From contig NC_090017.1 of the NCBI RefSeq assembly GCF_036417845.1, forward strand, positions 248,001-312,000: DNA of 64,000 nucleotides, in the 5' to 3' direction. Position 1 is the first letter of the stretch; every line of letters begins with the position of its first letter. The notes under the pieces are model-generated. The model saw only the letters and a program-made list of their open reading frames with translations. It did no database searches and was not told the DNA's origin. Below are positions 18,577-33,500 of this stretch, piece after piece. Position numbers and translations under genes: made by a program. The stretch is from Apteryx mantelli. Its lineage: Eukaryota > Chordata > Aves > Apterygiformes > Apterygidae.

Positions 18577-21500
18577 GTGAGTAGGCCCTTGCAACGCGGT
18601 GTTTCTGGATGTTTTGGGGGAATGGAGAGGCAAAGCATTGCTCCCCAGGAGATGCTGTTCCTTGTGGGTTTCTTGGGGGAGAGCTGTGAAATTGCCCTCA
18701 AAATGCTCGCTGCTTCCTGGGCTCATGAGTTTCTCTTGCACGCTCTCCCCTGCCGTGCAAGCTCGCCTTCCCTGCTGTTGGGCCTTAATCTTGCTGCCTC
18801 CATCCCTTAGCCAAAAAACCCTCACTCTGAGCTGGCAACTTCACTCCTCTCCACCCAATCCCATCTCATCCATGGGTCCCTCGGGGCAGATTGAAGGACA
18901 TCCTGAGGCAAAGAGCTTCTGCTTGGATTTTTCTCCTGGGATGGTGGCAGTGGTGGGGCACATTGCTGCTTGCAGGGGCCTCCACACAGTGGTCCATCCC
19001 CACTGCAGGCTGGTTTTCCCAGGAAGGGCAACCCATTGCATCTAGTTTGGTGTCTCCTTCAGCCTTGCCTGCCCCACACCACCTGTGAGCCCTCATACGG
19101 CGCACTGGGGTGCAGGTTGCACCGACGCGGGTTGCAGCCTGCATCTGTTTGACCGTGCGGATGAGGTCTCCCAGGTCTCAGCCCAGCCACATCCCCCCAC
19201 AACCAACCGTCTAGCTGGGAGCTGATCCCTTCCTCCCCTACCATCACTCACTGGTTCTGCTCTAGCCTTTTGCATGTTTATTTATGCCCCATCCTCTCCC
19301 CACCAGTGCCCAGCCACCTCCTCGCTGCCTTTCCACCCGCTGCGGCTGTTGCATCAGCCCTTGCAGAGTGCTCGGAGACGGTGCTTGGCTGCACAGCGGG
19401 TGCAGCCTCATGCCACGAGGCCAATCTGCCCCCTGCCCGCATCCCCCCCACGGCACGCACAGAGGCTGCCGTGCTCGTGAGCCTTTAAATCTCGTTAAGT
19501 GCAAGGAAGACGGTGAGCTTATTGCATAAGGGAGGCTAATTTAGGAGAAAGACAGCACGGCCTCTTCTGGAGAGCTTCAATTAAAAGCAAACCGGCTGGA
19601 GCAGGCAAGCCTTTTTCAAAAAGCACAGCTTTTGATTTTATTTTATTTTTTTAAGCCGGCAAAGCTAAAACTTAAAAAGGGGAAGTTTCGGGGGGGGGGG
19701 GGGTCCCCCAGCAAAACTTGCTCTGAAGGACTCCTCCTCATTGCCAAGAAGGCAGTATCCCCTGTCCCCCTCCTCTCCAAGCTCCCACCGCACCAGAAGA
19801 ACCACAGCCTAGTAGAGATAAGGGAGGGCAAGGGGTCAGTGTTGTCCTTCTCACCCTCCACACATGTTTCCAGCCCCACGTGGCACATCCTCGGCATAAA
19901 CACACCTCAGGGCCATGGTTTTGCACCTATCACCGAGCCCTCAGAAGGCGACGGGGCATTCCCCCGAGCCACGTGTTGTGTTTGTCAGTGTCTCTCAACC
20001 ACCTGCAGCGGGAGCCCTACAGGCACCTGGCTCCTGGGTAGGGCTCCTCCTTATCAGTCCCGGGGGTTCTGCTCTTTGCTCGCAGAAAAGACACCCGTTT
20101 CTGCCAGGCACGTGGCAGCAAACATTTCCCAAGAAACGGCTTTGCAGGAGATGCCGCGGCAAAGCCAGGCCACAGGGTAAAACCACAGGGATGGGCAGAT
20201 TAACTGGAACAAGGGCTCTACCCCATGACGGCACCCCGCAATGGCAGGCAGGACTTGTAAAGACCTCGGAGGGTTATCAAGCTGTGGGGGTGGGTTCTTC
20301 TTTACGGGGAAGGGGGGAAGGGCAGCCAGGACACCTGGGTCCTCCTTAACGGAGAGGATGATGGGGAAGGTCTCTCTTCGAAGCCTCATGACAAATTCCC
20401 TTCCACCAGAGGCTAAGACATTCTCCATACTAAATTCAATACAAGCAAATCTACGAGCACCCACAACTCCACAGGCAATTCGCGATCGGCCCTAATCACT
20501 TCCACCACTCCCATTTTGGCTAATACTGTCCTCAAAACCACTACAGGTGCCTCAAAACCCACCACAGACATCTCTGGATCCACTGTCACCTCTCATACTG
20601 ACACAAACACCATGATTCCGAAAAACACAACAATGACCAAAGCCAAGACAATGACAAGCAAAACCACTTCACTCCCAAACGCTACCTCTGCAAATGCCAC
20701 ATCTGCAACGACCAGAGACATCTCCAAGAACACAACGGACACCTTTCCATCAACGCTTATCACGTCTCCCACCTCTGCTTCCACTATCCTTCCCACTACC
20801 ACAGGAGCCTCAGAAACCATCACGGACACCTCTCCATCCACCCTCTTTGCAAGCACCTCTCCCAACTCGCCTTCCAATATCCTCACCACTACCGTAGACA
20901 CCTCGCAACCCACCACAGACACCTCTCCATCCACTGCCATCTCTCCCACCTCAGAAACGACCACCATGTCCACAGACAACACAAGGACCACAGTCGAGAC
21001 AATAAACATGGAAAACAATTCATTCCCCACAGACACCTCTGTCCCGGACACCTCTGAATACATCATAGGCACTTCCAAGAGCACCATGTACACCCCTCCA
21101 TCCACCGCCTTCACCAGCACATCTCCCACCTCGCCTACCACTATCCTCACCACTACCACAGGTGCCTCAGAACCCACCACCGACACTTCTCCAGACACCC
21201 TCTTCACCAGCACCTCTCCCACCTCGACTTCCACTATCCTCACCACTACCAAAGGTGCCCCAGAACCCACCACCGACACTTCTCCATCCACTGTCATCTC
21301 TCCCACCTCAGCAACCACCACCGTGGCCACACACACCACAAGCACAACAGCTGAGACAACGAGCAGGGATGCCACTTCATTCCCCACAGAAACCTCTGCC
21401 CCTGCCACCTCTGCATCCACCACACACACCTCCAAGACCACCATGGACGCCTCTCCATCCACCCTCATCACCAGCACCTCTCCTAATTCTGCTTCCACTA

Positions 21501-24500
21501 TCCTCACCACTACGAAAGGTGCCTCAGAATCCACCACCGACACTTCTCCATCCACTGTCATCTCTCCCACCTCAGCAACCACCACCGTGGCCACACACAC
21601 CACAAGCACCACAGCTGAGACAACGAGCAGGGATGCCACTTCATTCCCCACAGAAACCTCTGCCCCTGCCGCCTCTGCATCCACCACACACACCTCCAAG
21701 ACCACCATGGACGCCTCTCCATCCACCCTCATCACCAGCACCTCTCCTAATTCCGCTTCCACTATCCTCACCACTACCAAAGGTGCCTCAGAACCCACCA
21801 CCGACACTTCTCCATCCACTGTCATCTCTCCCACCTCAGCAACCACCACCGTGGCCACACACACCACAAGCACCACAGCTGAGACAACGAGCAGGGATAC
21901 CACTTCATTCCCCACAGACACCTCTGCCCCTGCCACCTCTGCATCCACCACACACACCTCCAAGACCACCATGGACGCATCTCCATCCACCACACACACC
22001 TCCAAGTCCACCATGGACGCCTCTCCATCCACCCTCATCACCAGCACCTCTCCTAATTCCGCTTCCACTATCCTCACCACTACCAAAGGTGCCTCAGAAC
22101 ACACCACCGACATTTCAGCATCAACCCTCATCACTAATACCTCTCCGACCTCGGCTTCCACTCGCCTCACCACTACCACAGATGCATCAGAACGCACCAC
22201 AGAGACTTCTCCGGCCACACTCACCACCAGCACCTCTCCCACCTCGACTTCCACTATCCTCACCACTACCAAAGGTGCCTCAGAACCCACCACCGACACT
22301 ACCTCACCCAGCCTCTTCACCAGCACCTCTCCCACCTCGACTTCCACTATCCTCACCACTACCACAGGTGCCTCAGAATCCACCACCGACACTTCTCCAT
22401 CCACTGTCATCTCTCCCACCTCAGCAACCACCACCGTGGCCACACACACCACAAGCACCACAGCTGAGACAACGAGCAGGGATGCCACTTCATTCCCCAC
22501 AGAAACCTCTGCCCCTGCCACCTCTGCATCCACCACACACACCTCCAAGACCACCATGGACGCCTCTCCATCCACCCTCATCACCAGCACCTCTCCTAAT
22601 TCTGCTTCAACTATCCTCACCACTACGAAAGGTGCCTCAGAATCCACCACCGACACTTCTCCACCCACTGTCATCTCTCCCACCTCAGCAACCACCACCG
22701 TGGCCACACACACCACAAGGACCACAGCTGAGACAACGAGTAGGGATGCCACTTCATTCCCCACAGACACCTCTGCCCCTGCCACCTCTGCATCCACCAC
22801 ACACACCTCCAAGACCACCATGGACGCCTCTCCATCCACCACACACACCTCCAAGACCACCATGGACGCCTCTCCATCCACCCTCATCACCAGCACCTCT
22901 CCTAATTCCGCTTCCACTATCCTCACCACTACCAAAGGTGCCTCAGAACACACCACCGACATTTCAGCATCAACCCTCATCACTAATACCTCTCCGACCT
23001 CGGCTTCCACTCGCCTCACCACTACCACAGATGCATCAGAACGCACCACAGAGACTTCTCCGGCCACACTCACCACCAGCACCTCTCCCACCTCGACTTC
23101 CACTATCCTCACCACTACCACAGGTGCCTCAGAACCCACCACCGACACTTCTCCACCCACGGTCATCTCTCCCACCTCAGCAACCACCACCGTGGCCACA
23201 CACACCACAAGGACCACAGCTGAGACAACGAGCAGGGATGCCACTTCATTCCCCACAGACACCTCTGCCCCTGCCACCTCTGCATCCACCACACACACCT
23301 CCAAGACCACCATGGACGCCTCTCCATCCACCCTCATCACCAGCACCTCTCCTAATTCCGCTTCCACTATCCTCACCACTACCAAAGGTGCCTCAGAACA
23401 CACCACCGACATTTCAGCATCAACCCTCATCACTAATACCTCTCCGACCTCGGCTTCCACTCGCCTCACCACTACCACAGATGCATCAGAACGCACCACA
23501 GAGACTTCTCCGGCCACACTCACCACCAGCACCTCTCCCACCTCGACTTCCACTATCCTCACCACTACCAAAGGTGCCTCAGAACACACCACCGACACTT
23601 CTCCATCCACTGTCATCTCTCCCACCTCAGCAACCACCACCGTGGACACACACACCACAAGCACCACAGCTGAGACAACGAGCAGGGATGCCACTTCATT
23701 CCCCACAGACACCTCTGCCCCTGCCACCTCTGCATCCACCACACACACCTCCAAGACCACCATGGACGCCTCTCCATCCACCACACACACCTCCAAGACC
23801 ACCATGGACGCCTCTCCATCCACCCTCATCACCAGCACCTCTCCTAATTCCGCTTCCACTATCCTCACCACTACCAAAGGTGCCTCAGAACACACCACCG
23901 ACATTTCAGCATCAACCCTCATCACTAATACCTCTCCGACCTCGGCTTCCACTCGCCTCACCACTACCACAGATGCATCAGAACGCACCACAGAGACTTC
24001 TCCGGCCACACTCACCACCAGCACCTCTCCCACCTCGACTTCCACTATCCTCACCACTACCACAGGTGCCTCAGAACCCACCACCGACACTACCTCACCC
24101 AGCCTCTTCACCAGCACCTCTCCCACCTCGACTTCCACTATCCTCACCACTACCACAGGTGCCTCAGAATCCACCACCGACACTTCTCCATCCACTGTCA
24201 TCTCTCCCACCTCAGCAACCACCAGCGTGACCACACGCACCACAAGGACCACAGCTGAGACAACGAGCAGGGATGCCACTTCATTCCCCACAGAAACCTC
24301 TGCCCCTGCCACCTCTGCATCCACCACACACACCTCCAAGACCACCATGGACGCCTCTCCATCCACCCTCATCACCTGCACCTCTCCTAATTCTGCTTCC
24401 ACTATCCTCACCACTACGAAAGGTGCCTCAGAATCCACCACTGGCACTTCTCCACCCACTGTCATCTCTCCCACCTCAGCAACCACCACCGTGGCCACAC

Positions 24501-27500
24501 ACACCACAAGCACCACAGCTGAGACAACGAGCAGGGATGCCACTTCATTCCCCACAGACACCTCTGCCCCTGCCACCTCTGCATCCACCACACACACCTC
24601 CAAGACCACCATGGACGCCTCTCCATCCACCACACACACCTCCAAGACCACCATGGACGCCTCTCCATCCACCCTCATCACCAGCACCTCTCCTAATTCC
24701 GCTTCCACTATCCTCACCACTACCAAAGGTGCCTCAGAACACACCACCGACATTTCAGCATCAACCCTCATCACTAATACCTCTCCGACCTCGGCTTCCA
24801 CTCGCCTCACCACTACCACAGATGCATCAGAACGCACCACAGAGACTTCTCCGGCCACACTCACCACCAGCACCTCTCCCACCTCGACTTCCACTATCCT
24901 CACCTCTACCACAGGTGCCTCAGAATCCACCACCGACACTTCTCCATCCACTGTCATCTCTCCCACCTCAGCAACCACCACCGTGGCCACACACACCACA
25001 AGTACCACAGCTGAGACAACGAGTAGGGATGCCACTTCATTCCCCACAGAAACCTCTGCCCCTGCCACCTCTGCATCCACCACACACACCTCCAAGACCA
25101 CCATGGACGCCTCTCCATCCACCACAGACACCTCCAAGACCACCATGGACGCCTCTCCATCCACCCTCAGCACCAGCACCTCTCCTAATTCCGCTTCCAC
25201 TATCCTCACCACTACCAAAGGTGCCTCAGAACACACCACCGACATTTCAGCATCAACCCTCATCACTAATACCTCTCCGACCTCGGCTTCCACTCGCCTC
25301 ACCACTACCACAGATGCATCAGAACGCACCACAGAGACTTCTCCGGCCACACTCACCACCAGCACCTCTCCCACCTCGACTTCCACTATCCTCACCACTA
25401 CCACAGGTGCCTCAGAACCCACCACCGACACTACCTCACCCAGCCTCTTCACCAGCACCTCTCCCACCTCGACTTCCACTATCCTCACCACTACCACAGG
25501 TGCCTCAGAATCCACCACCGACACTTCTCCATCCACTGTCATCTCTCCCACCTCAGCAACCACCACCGTGGCCACATACACCACAAGGACCACAGCTGAG
25601 ACAACGAGCAGGGATGCCACTTCATTCCCCACAGAAACCTCTGCCCCTGCCACCTCTGCATCCACCACACACACCTCCAAGACCACCATGGACGCCTCTC
25701 CATCCACCACAGACACCTCCAAGTCCACCATGGACGCCTCTCCATCCACCCTCAGCACCAGCACCTCTCCTAATTCCGCTTCCACTATCCTCACCACTAC
25801 CAAAGGTGCCTCAGAACACACCACCGACATTTCAGCATCAACCCTCATCACTAATACCTCTCCGACCTCGGCTTCCACTCGCCTCACCACTACCACAGAT
25901 GCATCAGAACGCACCACAGAGACTTCTCCGGCCACACTCACCACCAGCACCTCTCCCACCTCGACTTCCACTATCCTCACCACTACCAAAGGTGCCTCAG
26001 AACCCACCACCGACACTACCTCACCCAGCCTCTTCACCAGCACCTCTCCCACCTCGACTTCCACTATCCTCACCTCTACCACAGGTGCCTCAGAATCCAC
26101 CACCGACACTTCTCCATCCACTGTCATCTCTCCCACCTCAGCAACCACCACCGTGGCCACACACACCACAAGCACCACAGCTGAGACAACGAGCAGGGAT
26201 GCCACTTCATTCCCCACAGAAACCTCTGCCCCTGCCACCTCTGCATCCACCACACACACCTCCAAGACCACCATGGACGCCTCTCCATCCACCCTCATCA
26301 CCAGCACCTCTCCTAATTCTGCTTCAACTATCCTCACCACTACGAAAGGTGCCTCAGAATCCACCACCGACACTTCTCCACCCACTGTCATCTCTCCCAC
26401 CTCAGCAACCACCACCGTGGCCACACACACCACAAGGACCACAGCTGAGACAACGAGCAGGGATGCCACTTCATTCCCCACAGACACCTCTGCCCCTGCC
26501 ACCTCTGCATCCACCACACACACCTCCAAGACCACCATGGACGCCTCTCCATCCACCACAGACACCTCCAAGACCACCATGGACGCCTCTCCATCCACCC
26601 TCATCACCAGCACCTCTCCTAATTCCGCTTCCACTATCCTCACCACTACCAAAGGTGCCTCAGAACACACCACCGACATTTCAGCATCAACCCTCATCAC
26701 TAATACCTCTCCGACCTCGGCTTCCACTCGCCTCACCACTACCACAGATGCATCAGAACGCACCACAGAGACTTCTCCGGCCACACTCACCACCAGCACC
26801 TCTCCCACCTCGACTTCCACTATCCTCACCACTACCACAGGTGCCTCAGAACCCACCACCGACACTTCTCCACCCACGGTCATCTCTCCCACCTCAGCAA
26901 CCACCACCGTGGCCACACACACCACAAGGACCACAGCTGAGACAACGAGCAGGGATGCCACTTCATTCCCCACAGACACCTCTGCCCCTGCCACCTCTGC
27001 ATCCACCACACACACCTCCAAGACCACCATGGACGCCTCTCCATCCACCCTCACCACCAGCACCTCTCCTAATTCCGCTTCCACTATCCTCACCACTACC
27101 AAAGGTGCCTCAGAACACACCACCGACATTTCAGCATCAACCCTCATCACTAATACCTCTCCGACCTCGGCTTCCACTCGCCTCACCACTACCACAGATG
27201 CATCAGAACGCACCACAGAGACTTCTCCGGCCACACTCACCACCAGCACCTCTCCCACCTCGACTTCCACTATCCTCACCACTACCAAAGGTGCCTCAGA
27301 ACACACCACCGACACTTCTCCATCCACTGTCATCTCTCCCACCTCAGCAACCACCACCGTGGCCACACACACCACAAGCACCACAGCTGAGACAACGAGC
27401 AGGGATGCCACTTCATTCCCCACAGAAACCTCTGCCCCTGCCACCTCTGCATCCACCACACACACCTCCAAGACCACCATGGACGCCTCTCCATCCACCC

Positions 27501-30500
27501 TCATCACCAGCACCTCTCCTAATTCCGCTTCCACTATCCTCACCACTACCAAAGGTGCCTCAGAACACACCACCGACATTTCAGCATCAACCCTCATCAC
27601 TAATACCTCTCCGACCTCGGCTTCCACTCGCCTCACCACTACCACAGATGCATCAGAACGCACCACAGAGACTTCTCCGGCCACACTCACCACCAGCACC
27701 TCTCCCACCTCGACTTCCACTATCCTCACCACTACCACAGGTGCCTCAGAACCCACCACCGACACTACCTCACCCAGCCTCTTCACCAGCACCTCTCCCA
27801 CCTCGACTTCCACTATCCTCACCACTACCACAGGTGCCTCAGAATCCACCACCGACACTTCTCCATCCACTGTCATCTCTCCCACCTCAGCAACCACCAG
27901 CGTGACCACACACACCACAAGGACCACAGCTGAGACAACGAGCAGGGATGCCACTTCATTCCCCACAGAAACCTCTGCCCCTGCCACCTCTGCATCCACC
28001 ACACACACCTCCAAGACCACCATGGACGCCTCTCCATCCACCCTCATCACCAGCACCTCTCCTAATTCTGCTTCCACTATCCTCACCACTACGAAAGGTG
28101 CCTCAGAATCCACCACTGGCACTTCTCCACCCACTGTCATCTCTCCCACCTCAGCAACCACCACCGTGGCCACACACACCACAAGCACCACAGCTGAGAC
28201 AACGAGCAGGGATGCCACTTCATTCCCCACAGACACCTCTGCCCCTGCCACCTCTGCATCCACCACACACACCTCCAAGACCACCATGGACGCCTCTCCA
28301 TCCACCACACACACCTCCAAGACCACCATGGACGCCTCTCCATCCACCCTCATCACCAGCACCTCTCCTAATTCCGCTTCCACTATCCTCACCACTACCA
28401 AAGGTGCCTCAGAACACACCACCGACATTTCAGCATCAACCCTCATCACTAATACCTCTCCGACCTCGGCTTCCACTCGCCTCACCACTACCACAGATGC
28501 ATCAGAACGCACCACAGAGACTTCTCCGGCCACACTCACCACCAGCACCTCTCCCACCTCGACTTCCACTATCCTCACCTCTACCACAGGTGCCTCAGAA
28601 TCCACCACCGACACTTCTCCATCCACTGTCATCTCTCCCACCTCAGCAACCACCACCGTGGCCACACACACCACAAGCACCACAGCTGAGACAACGAGCA
28701 GGGATGCCACTTCATTCCCCACAGAAACCTCTGCCCCTGCCACCTCTGCATCCACCACAGACACCTCCAAGACCACCATGGACGCCTCTCCATCCACCCT
28801 CATCACCAGCACCTCTCCTAATTCTGCTTCCACTATCCTCACCACTACGAAAGGTGCCTCAGAATCCACCACTGGCACTTCTCCACCCACTGTCATCTCT
28901 CCCACCTCAGCAACCACCACCGTGGCCACACACACCACAAGCACCACAGCTGAGACAACGAGCAGGGATGCCACTTCATTCCCCACAGACACCTCTGCCC
29001 CTGCCACCTCTGCATCCACCACACACACCTCCAAGACCACCATGGACGCCTCTCCATCCACCACACACACCTCCAAGACCACCATGGACGCCTCTCCATC
29101 CACCCTCATCACCAGCACCTCTCCTAATTCCGCTTCCACTATCCTCACCACTACCAAAGGTGCCTCAGAACACACCACCGACATTTCAGCATCAACCCTC
29201 ATCACTAATACCTCTCCGACCTCGGCTTCCACTCGCCTCACCACTACCACAGATGCATCAGAACGCACCACAGAGACTTCTCCGGCCACACTCACCACCA
29301 GCACCTCTCCCACCTCGACTTCCACTATCCTCACCACTACCACAGGTGCCTCAGAACCCACCACCGACACTACCTCACCCAGCCTCTTCACCAGCACCTC
29401 TCCCACCTCGACTTCCACTATCCTCACCACTACCACAGGTGCCTCAGAATCCACCACCGACACTTCTCCATCCACTGTCATCTCTCCCACCTCAGCAACC
29501 ACCACCGTGGCCACACACACCACAAGCACCACAGCTGAGACAACGAGCAGGGATGCCACTTCATTCCCCACAGAAACCTCTGCCCCTGCCACCTCTGCAT
29601 CCACCACACACACCTCCAAGACCACCATGGACGCCTCTCCATCCACCCTCATCACCAGCACCTCTCCTAATTCTGCTTCAACTATCCTCACCACTACGAA
29701 AGGTGCCTCAGAATCCACCACCGACACTTCTCCACCCACTGTCATCTCTCCCACCTCAGCAACCACCACCGTGGCCACACACACCACAAGGACCACAGCT
29801 GAGACAACGAGCAGGGATGCCACTTCATTCCCCACAGACACCTCTGCCCCTGCCACCTCTGCATCCACCACACACACCTCCAAGACCACCATGGACGCCT
29901 CTCCATCCACCACACACACCTCCAAGACCACCATGGACGCCTCTCCATCCACCCTCATCACCAGCACCTCTCCTAATTCCGCTTCCACTATCCTCACCAC
30001 TACCAAAGGTGCCTCAGAACACACCACCGACATTTCAGCATCAACCCTCATCACTAATACCTCTCCGACCTCGGCTTCCACTCGCCTCACCACTACCACA
30101 GATGCATCAGAACGCACCACAGAGACTTCTCCGGCCACACTCACCACCAGCACCTCTCCCACCTCGACTTCCACTATCCTCACCACTACCACAGGTGCCT
30201 CAGAACCCACCACCGACACTTCTCCACCCACGGTCATCTCTCCCACCTCAGCAACCACCACCGTGGCCACACACACCACAAGGACCACAGCTGAGACAAC
30301 GAGCAGGGATGCCACTTCATTCCCCACAGACACCTCTGCCCCTGCCACCTCTGCATCCACCACACACACCTCCAAGACCACCATGGACGCCTCTCCATCC
30401 ACCCTCACCACCAGCACCTCTCCTAATTCCGCTTCCACTATCCTCACCACTACCAAAGGTGCCTCAGAACACACCACCGACATTTCAGCATCAACCCTCA

Positions 30501-33500
30501 TCACTAATACCTCTCCGACCTCGGCTTCCACTCGCCTCACCACTACCACAGATGCATCAGAACGCACCACAGAGACTTCTCCGGCCACACTCACCACCAG
30601 CACCTCTCCCACCTCGACTTCCACTATCCTCACCACTACCAAAGGTGCCTCAGAACACACCACCGACACTTCTCCATCCACTGTCATCTCTCCCACCTCA
30701 GCAACCACCACCGTGGCCACACACACCACAAGCACCACAGCTGAGACAACGAGCAGGGATGCCACTTCATTCCCCACAGAAACCTCTGCCCCTGCCACCT
30801 CTGCATCCACCACACACACCTCCAAGACCACCATGGACGCCTCTCCATCCACCCTCATCACCAGCACCTCTCCTAATTCCGCTTCCACTATCCTCACCAC
30901 TACCAAAGGTGCCTCAGAACACACCACCGACATTTCAGCATCAACCCTCATCACTAATACCTCTCCGACCTCGGCTTCCACTCGCCTCACCACTACCACA
31001 GATGCATCAGAACGCACCACAGAGACTTCTCCGGCCACACTCACCACCAGCACCTCTCCCACCTCGACTTCCACTATCCTCACCACTACCACAGGTGCCT
31101 CAGAACCCACCACCGACACTACCTCACCCAGCCTCTTCACCAGCACCTCTCCCACCTCGACTTCCACTATCCTCACCACTACCACAGGTGCCTCAGAATC
31201 CACCACCGACACTTCTCCATCCACTGTCATCTCTCCCACCTCAGCAACCACCAGCGTGACCACACACACCACAAGGACCACAGCTGAGACAACGAGCAGG
31301 GATGCCACTTCATTCCCCACAGAAACCTCTGCCCCTGCCACCTCTGCATCCACCACACACACCTCCAAGACCACCATGGACGCCTCTCCATCCACCCTCA
31401 TCACCAGCACCTCTCCTAATTCTGCTTCCACTATCCTCACCACTACGAAAGGTGCCTCAGAATCCACCACTGGCACTTCTCCACCCACTGTCATCTCTCC
31501 CACCTCAGCAACCACCACCGTGGCCACACACACCACAAGCACCACAGCTGAGACAACGAGCAGGGATGCCACTTCATTCCCCACAGACACCTCTGCCCCT
31601 GCCACCTCTGCATCCACCACACACACCTCCAAGACCACCATGGACGCCTCTCCATCCACCACACACACCTCCAAGACCACCATGGACGCCTCTCCATCCA
31701 CCCTCATCACCAGCACCTCTCCTAATTCCGCTTCCACTATCCTCACCACTACCAAAGGTGCCTCAGAACACACCACCGACATTTCAGCATCAACCCTCAT
31801 CACTAATACCTCTCCGACCTCGGCTTCCACTCGCCTCACCACTACCACAGATGCATCAGAACGCACCACAGAGACTTCTCCGGCCACACTCACCACCAGC
31901 ACCTCTCCCACCTCGACTTCCACTATCCTCACCTCTACCACAGGTGCCTCAGAATCCACCACCGACACTTCTCCATCCACTGTCATCTCTCCCACCTCAG
32001 CAACCACCACCGTGGCCACACACACCACAAGCACCACAGCTGAGACAACGAGCAGGGATGCCACTTCATTCCCCACAGAAACCTCTGCCCCTGCCACCTC
32101 TGCATCCACCACAGACACCTCCAAGACCACCATGGACGCCTCTCCATCCACCCTCATCACCAGCACCTCTCCTAATTCTGCTTCCACTATCCTCACCACT
32201 ACGAAAGGTGCCTCAGAATCCACCACTGGCACTTCTCCACCCACTGTCATCTCTCCCACCTCAGCAACCACCACCGTGGCCACACACACCACAAGCACCA
32301 CAGCTGAGACAACGAGCAGGGATGCCACTTCATTCCCCACAGACACCTCTGCCCCTGCCACCTCTGCATCCACCACACACACCTCCAAGACCACCATGGA
32401 CGCCTCTCCATCCACCACACACACCTCCAAGACCACCATGGACGCCTCTCCATCCACCCTCATCACCAGCACCTCTCCTAATTCCGCTTCCACTATCCTC
32501 ACCACTACCAAAGGTGCCTCAGAACACACCACCGACATTTCAGCATCAACCCTCATCACTAATACCTCTCCGACCTCGGCTTCCACTCGCCTCACCACTA
32601 CCACAGATGCATCAGAACGCACCACAGAGACTTCTCCGGCCACACTCACCACCAGCACCTCTCCCACCTCGACTTCCACTATCCTCACCACTACCACAGG
32701 TGCCTCAGAACCCACCACCGACACTACCTCACCCAGCCTCTTCACCAGCACCTCTCCCACCTCGACTTCCACTATCCTCACCTCTACCACAGGTGCCTCA
32801 GAATCCACCACCGACACTTCTCCATCCACTGTCATCTCTCCCACCTCAGCAACCACCACCGTGGCCACACACACCACAAGCACCACAGCTGAGACAACGA
32901 GCAGGGATGCCACTTCATTCCCCACAGAAACCTCTGCCCCTGCCACCTCTGCATCCACCACACACACCTCCAAGACCACCATGGACGCCTCTCCATCCAC
33001 CCTCATCACCAGCACCTCTCCTAATTCTGCTTCAACTATCCTCACCACTACGAAAGGTGCCTCAGAATCCACCACCGACACTTCTCCACCCACTGTCATC
33101 TCTCCCACCTCAGCAACCACCACCGTGGCCACACACACCACAAGCACCACAGCTGAGACAACGAGCAGGGATGCCACTTCATTCCCCACAGACACCTCTG
33201 CCCCTGCCACCTCTGCATCCACCACACACACCTCCAAGACCACCATGGACGCCTCTCCATCCACCACAGACACCTCCAAGACCACCATGGACGCCTCTCC
33301 ATCCACCCTCATCACCAGCACCTCTCCTAATTCCGCTTCCACTATCCTCACCACTACCAAAGGTGCCTCAGAACACACCACCGACATTTCAGCATCAACC
33401 CTCATCACTAATACCTCTCCGACCTCGGCTTCCACTCGCCTCACCACTACCACAGATGCATCAGAACGCACCACAGAGACTTCTCCGGCCACACTCACCA

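Noticed and set aside
19690..19703. Run of 14 G in gene 3 intron as a functional site
   Set aside because: A lone homopolymer with no other signal is more likely sequence noise or slippage.
20086..20170. Possible small exon in gene 3 intron 1 (acceptor gctcgcag, donor cacagg|gtaaaa)
   Set aside because: It can be entered in phase 1 but leaves in phase 2, which does not fit the mucin frame from either acceptor, and the peptide shows no family feature.
20410..20500. Acceptor cccttccaccag at 20409 for the giant exon
   Set aside because: It is a good splice consensus, but with the phase left by exon 1 it gives a different frame that reaches a stop within about 30 codons.
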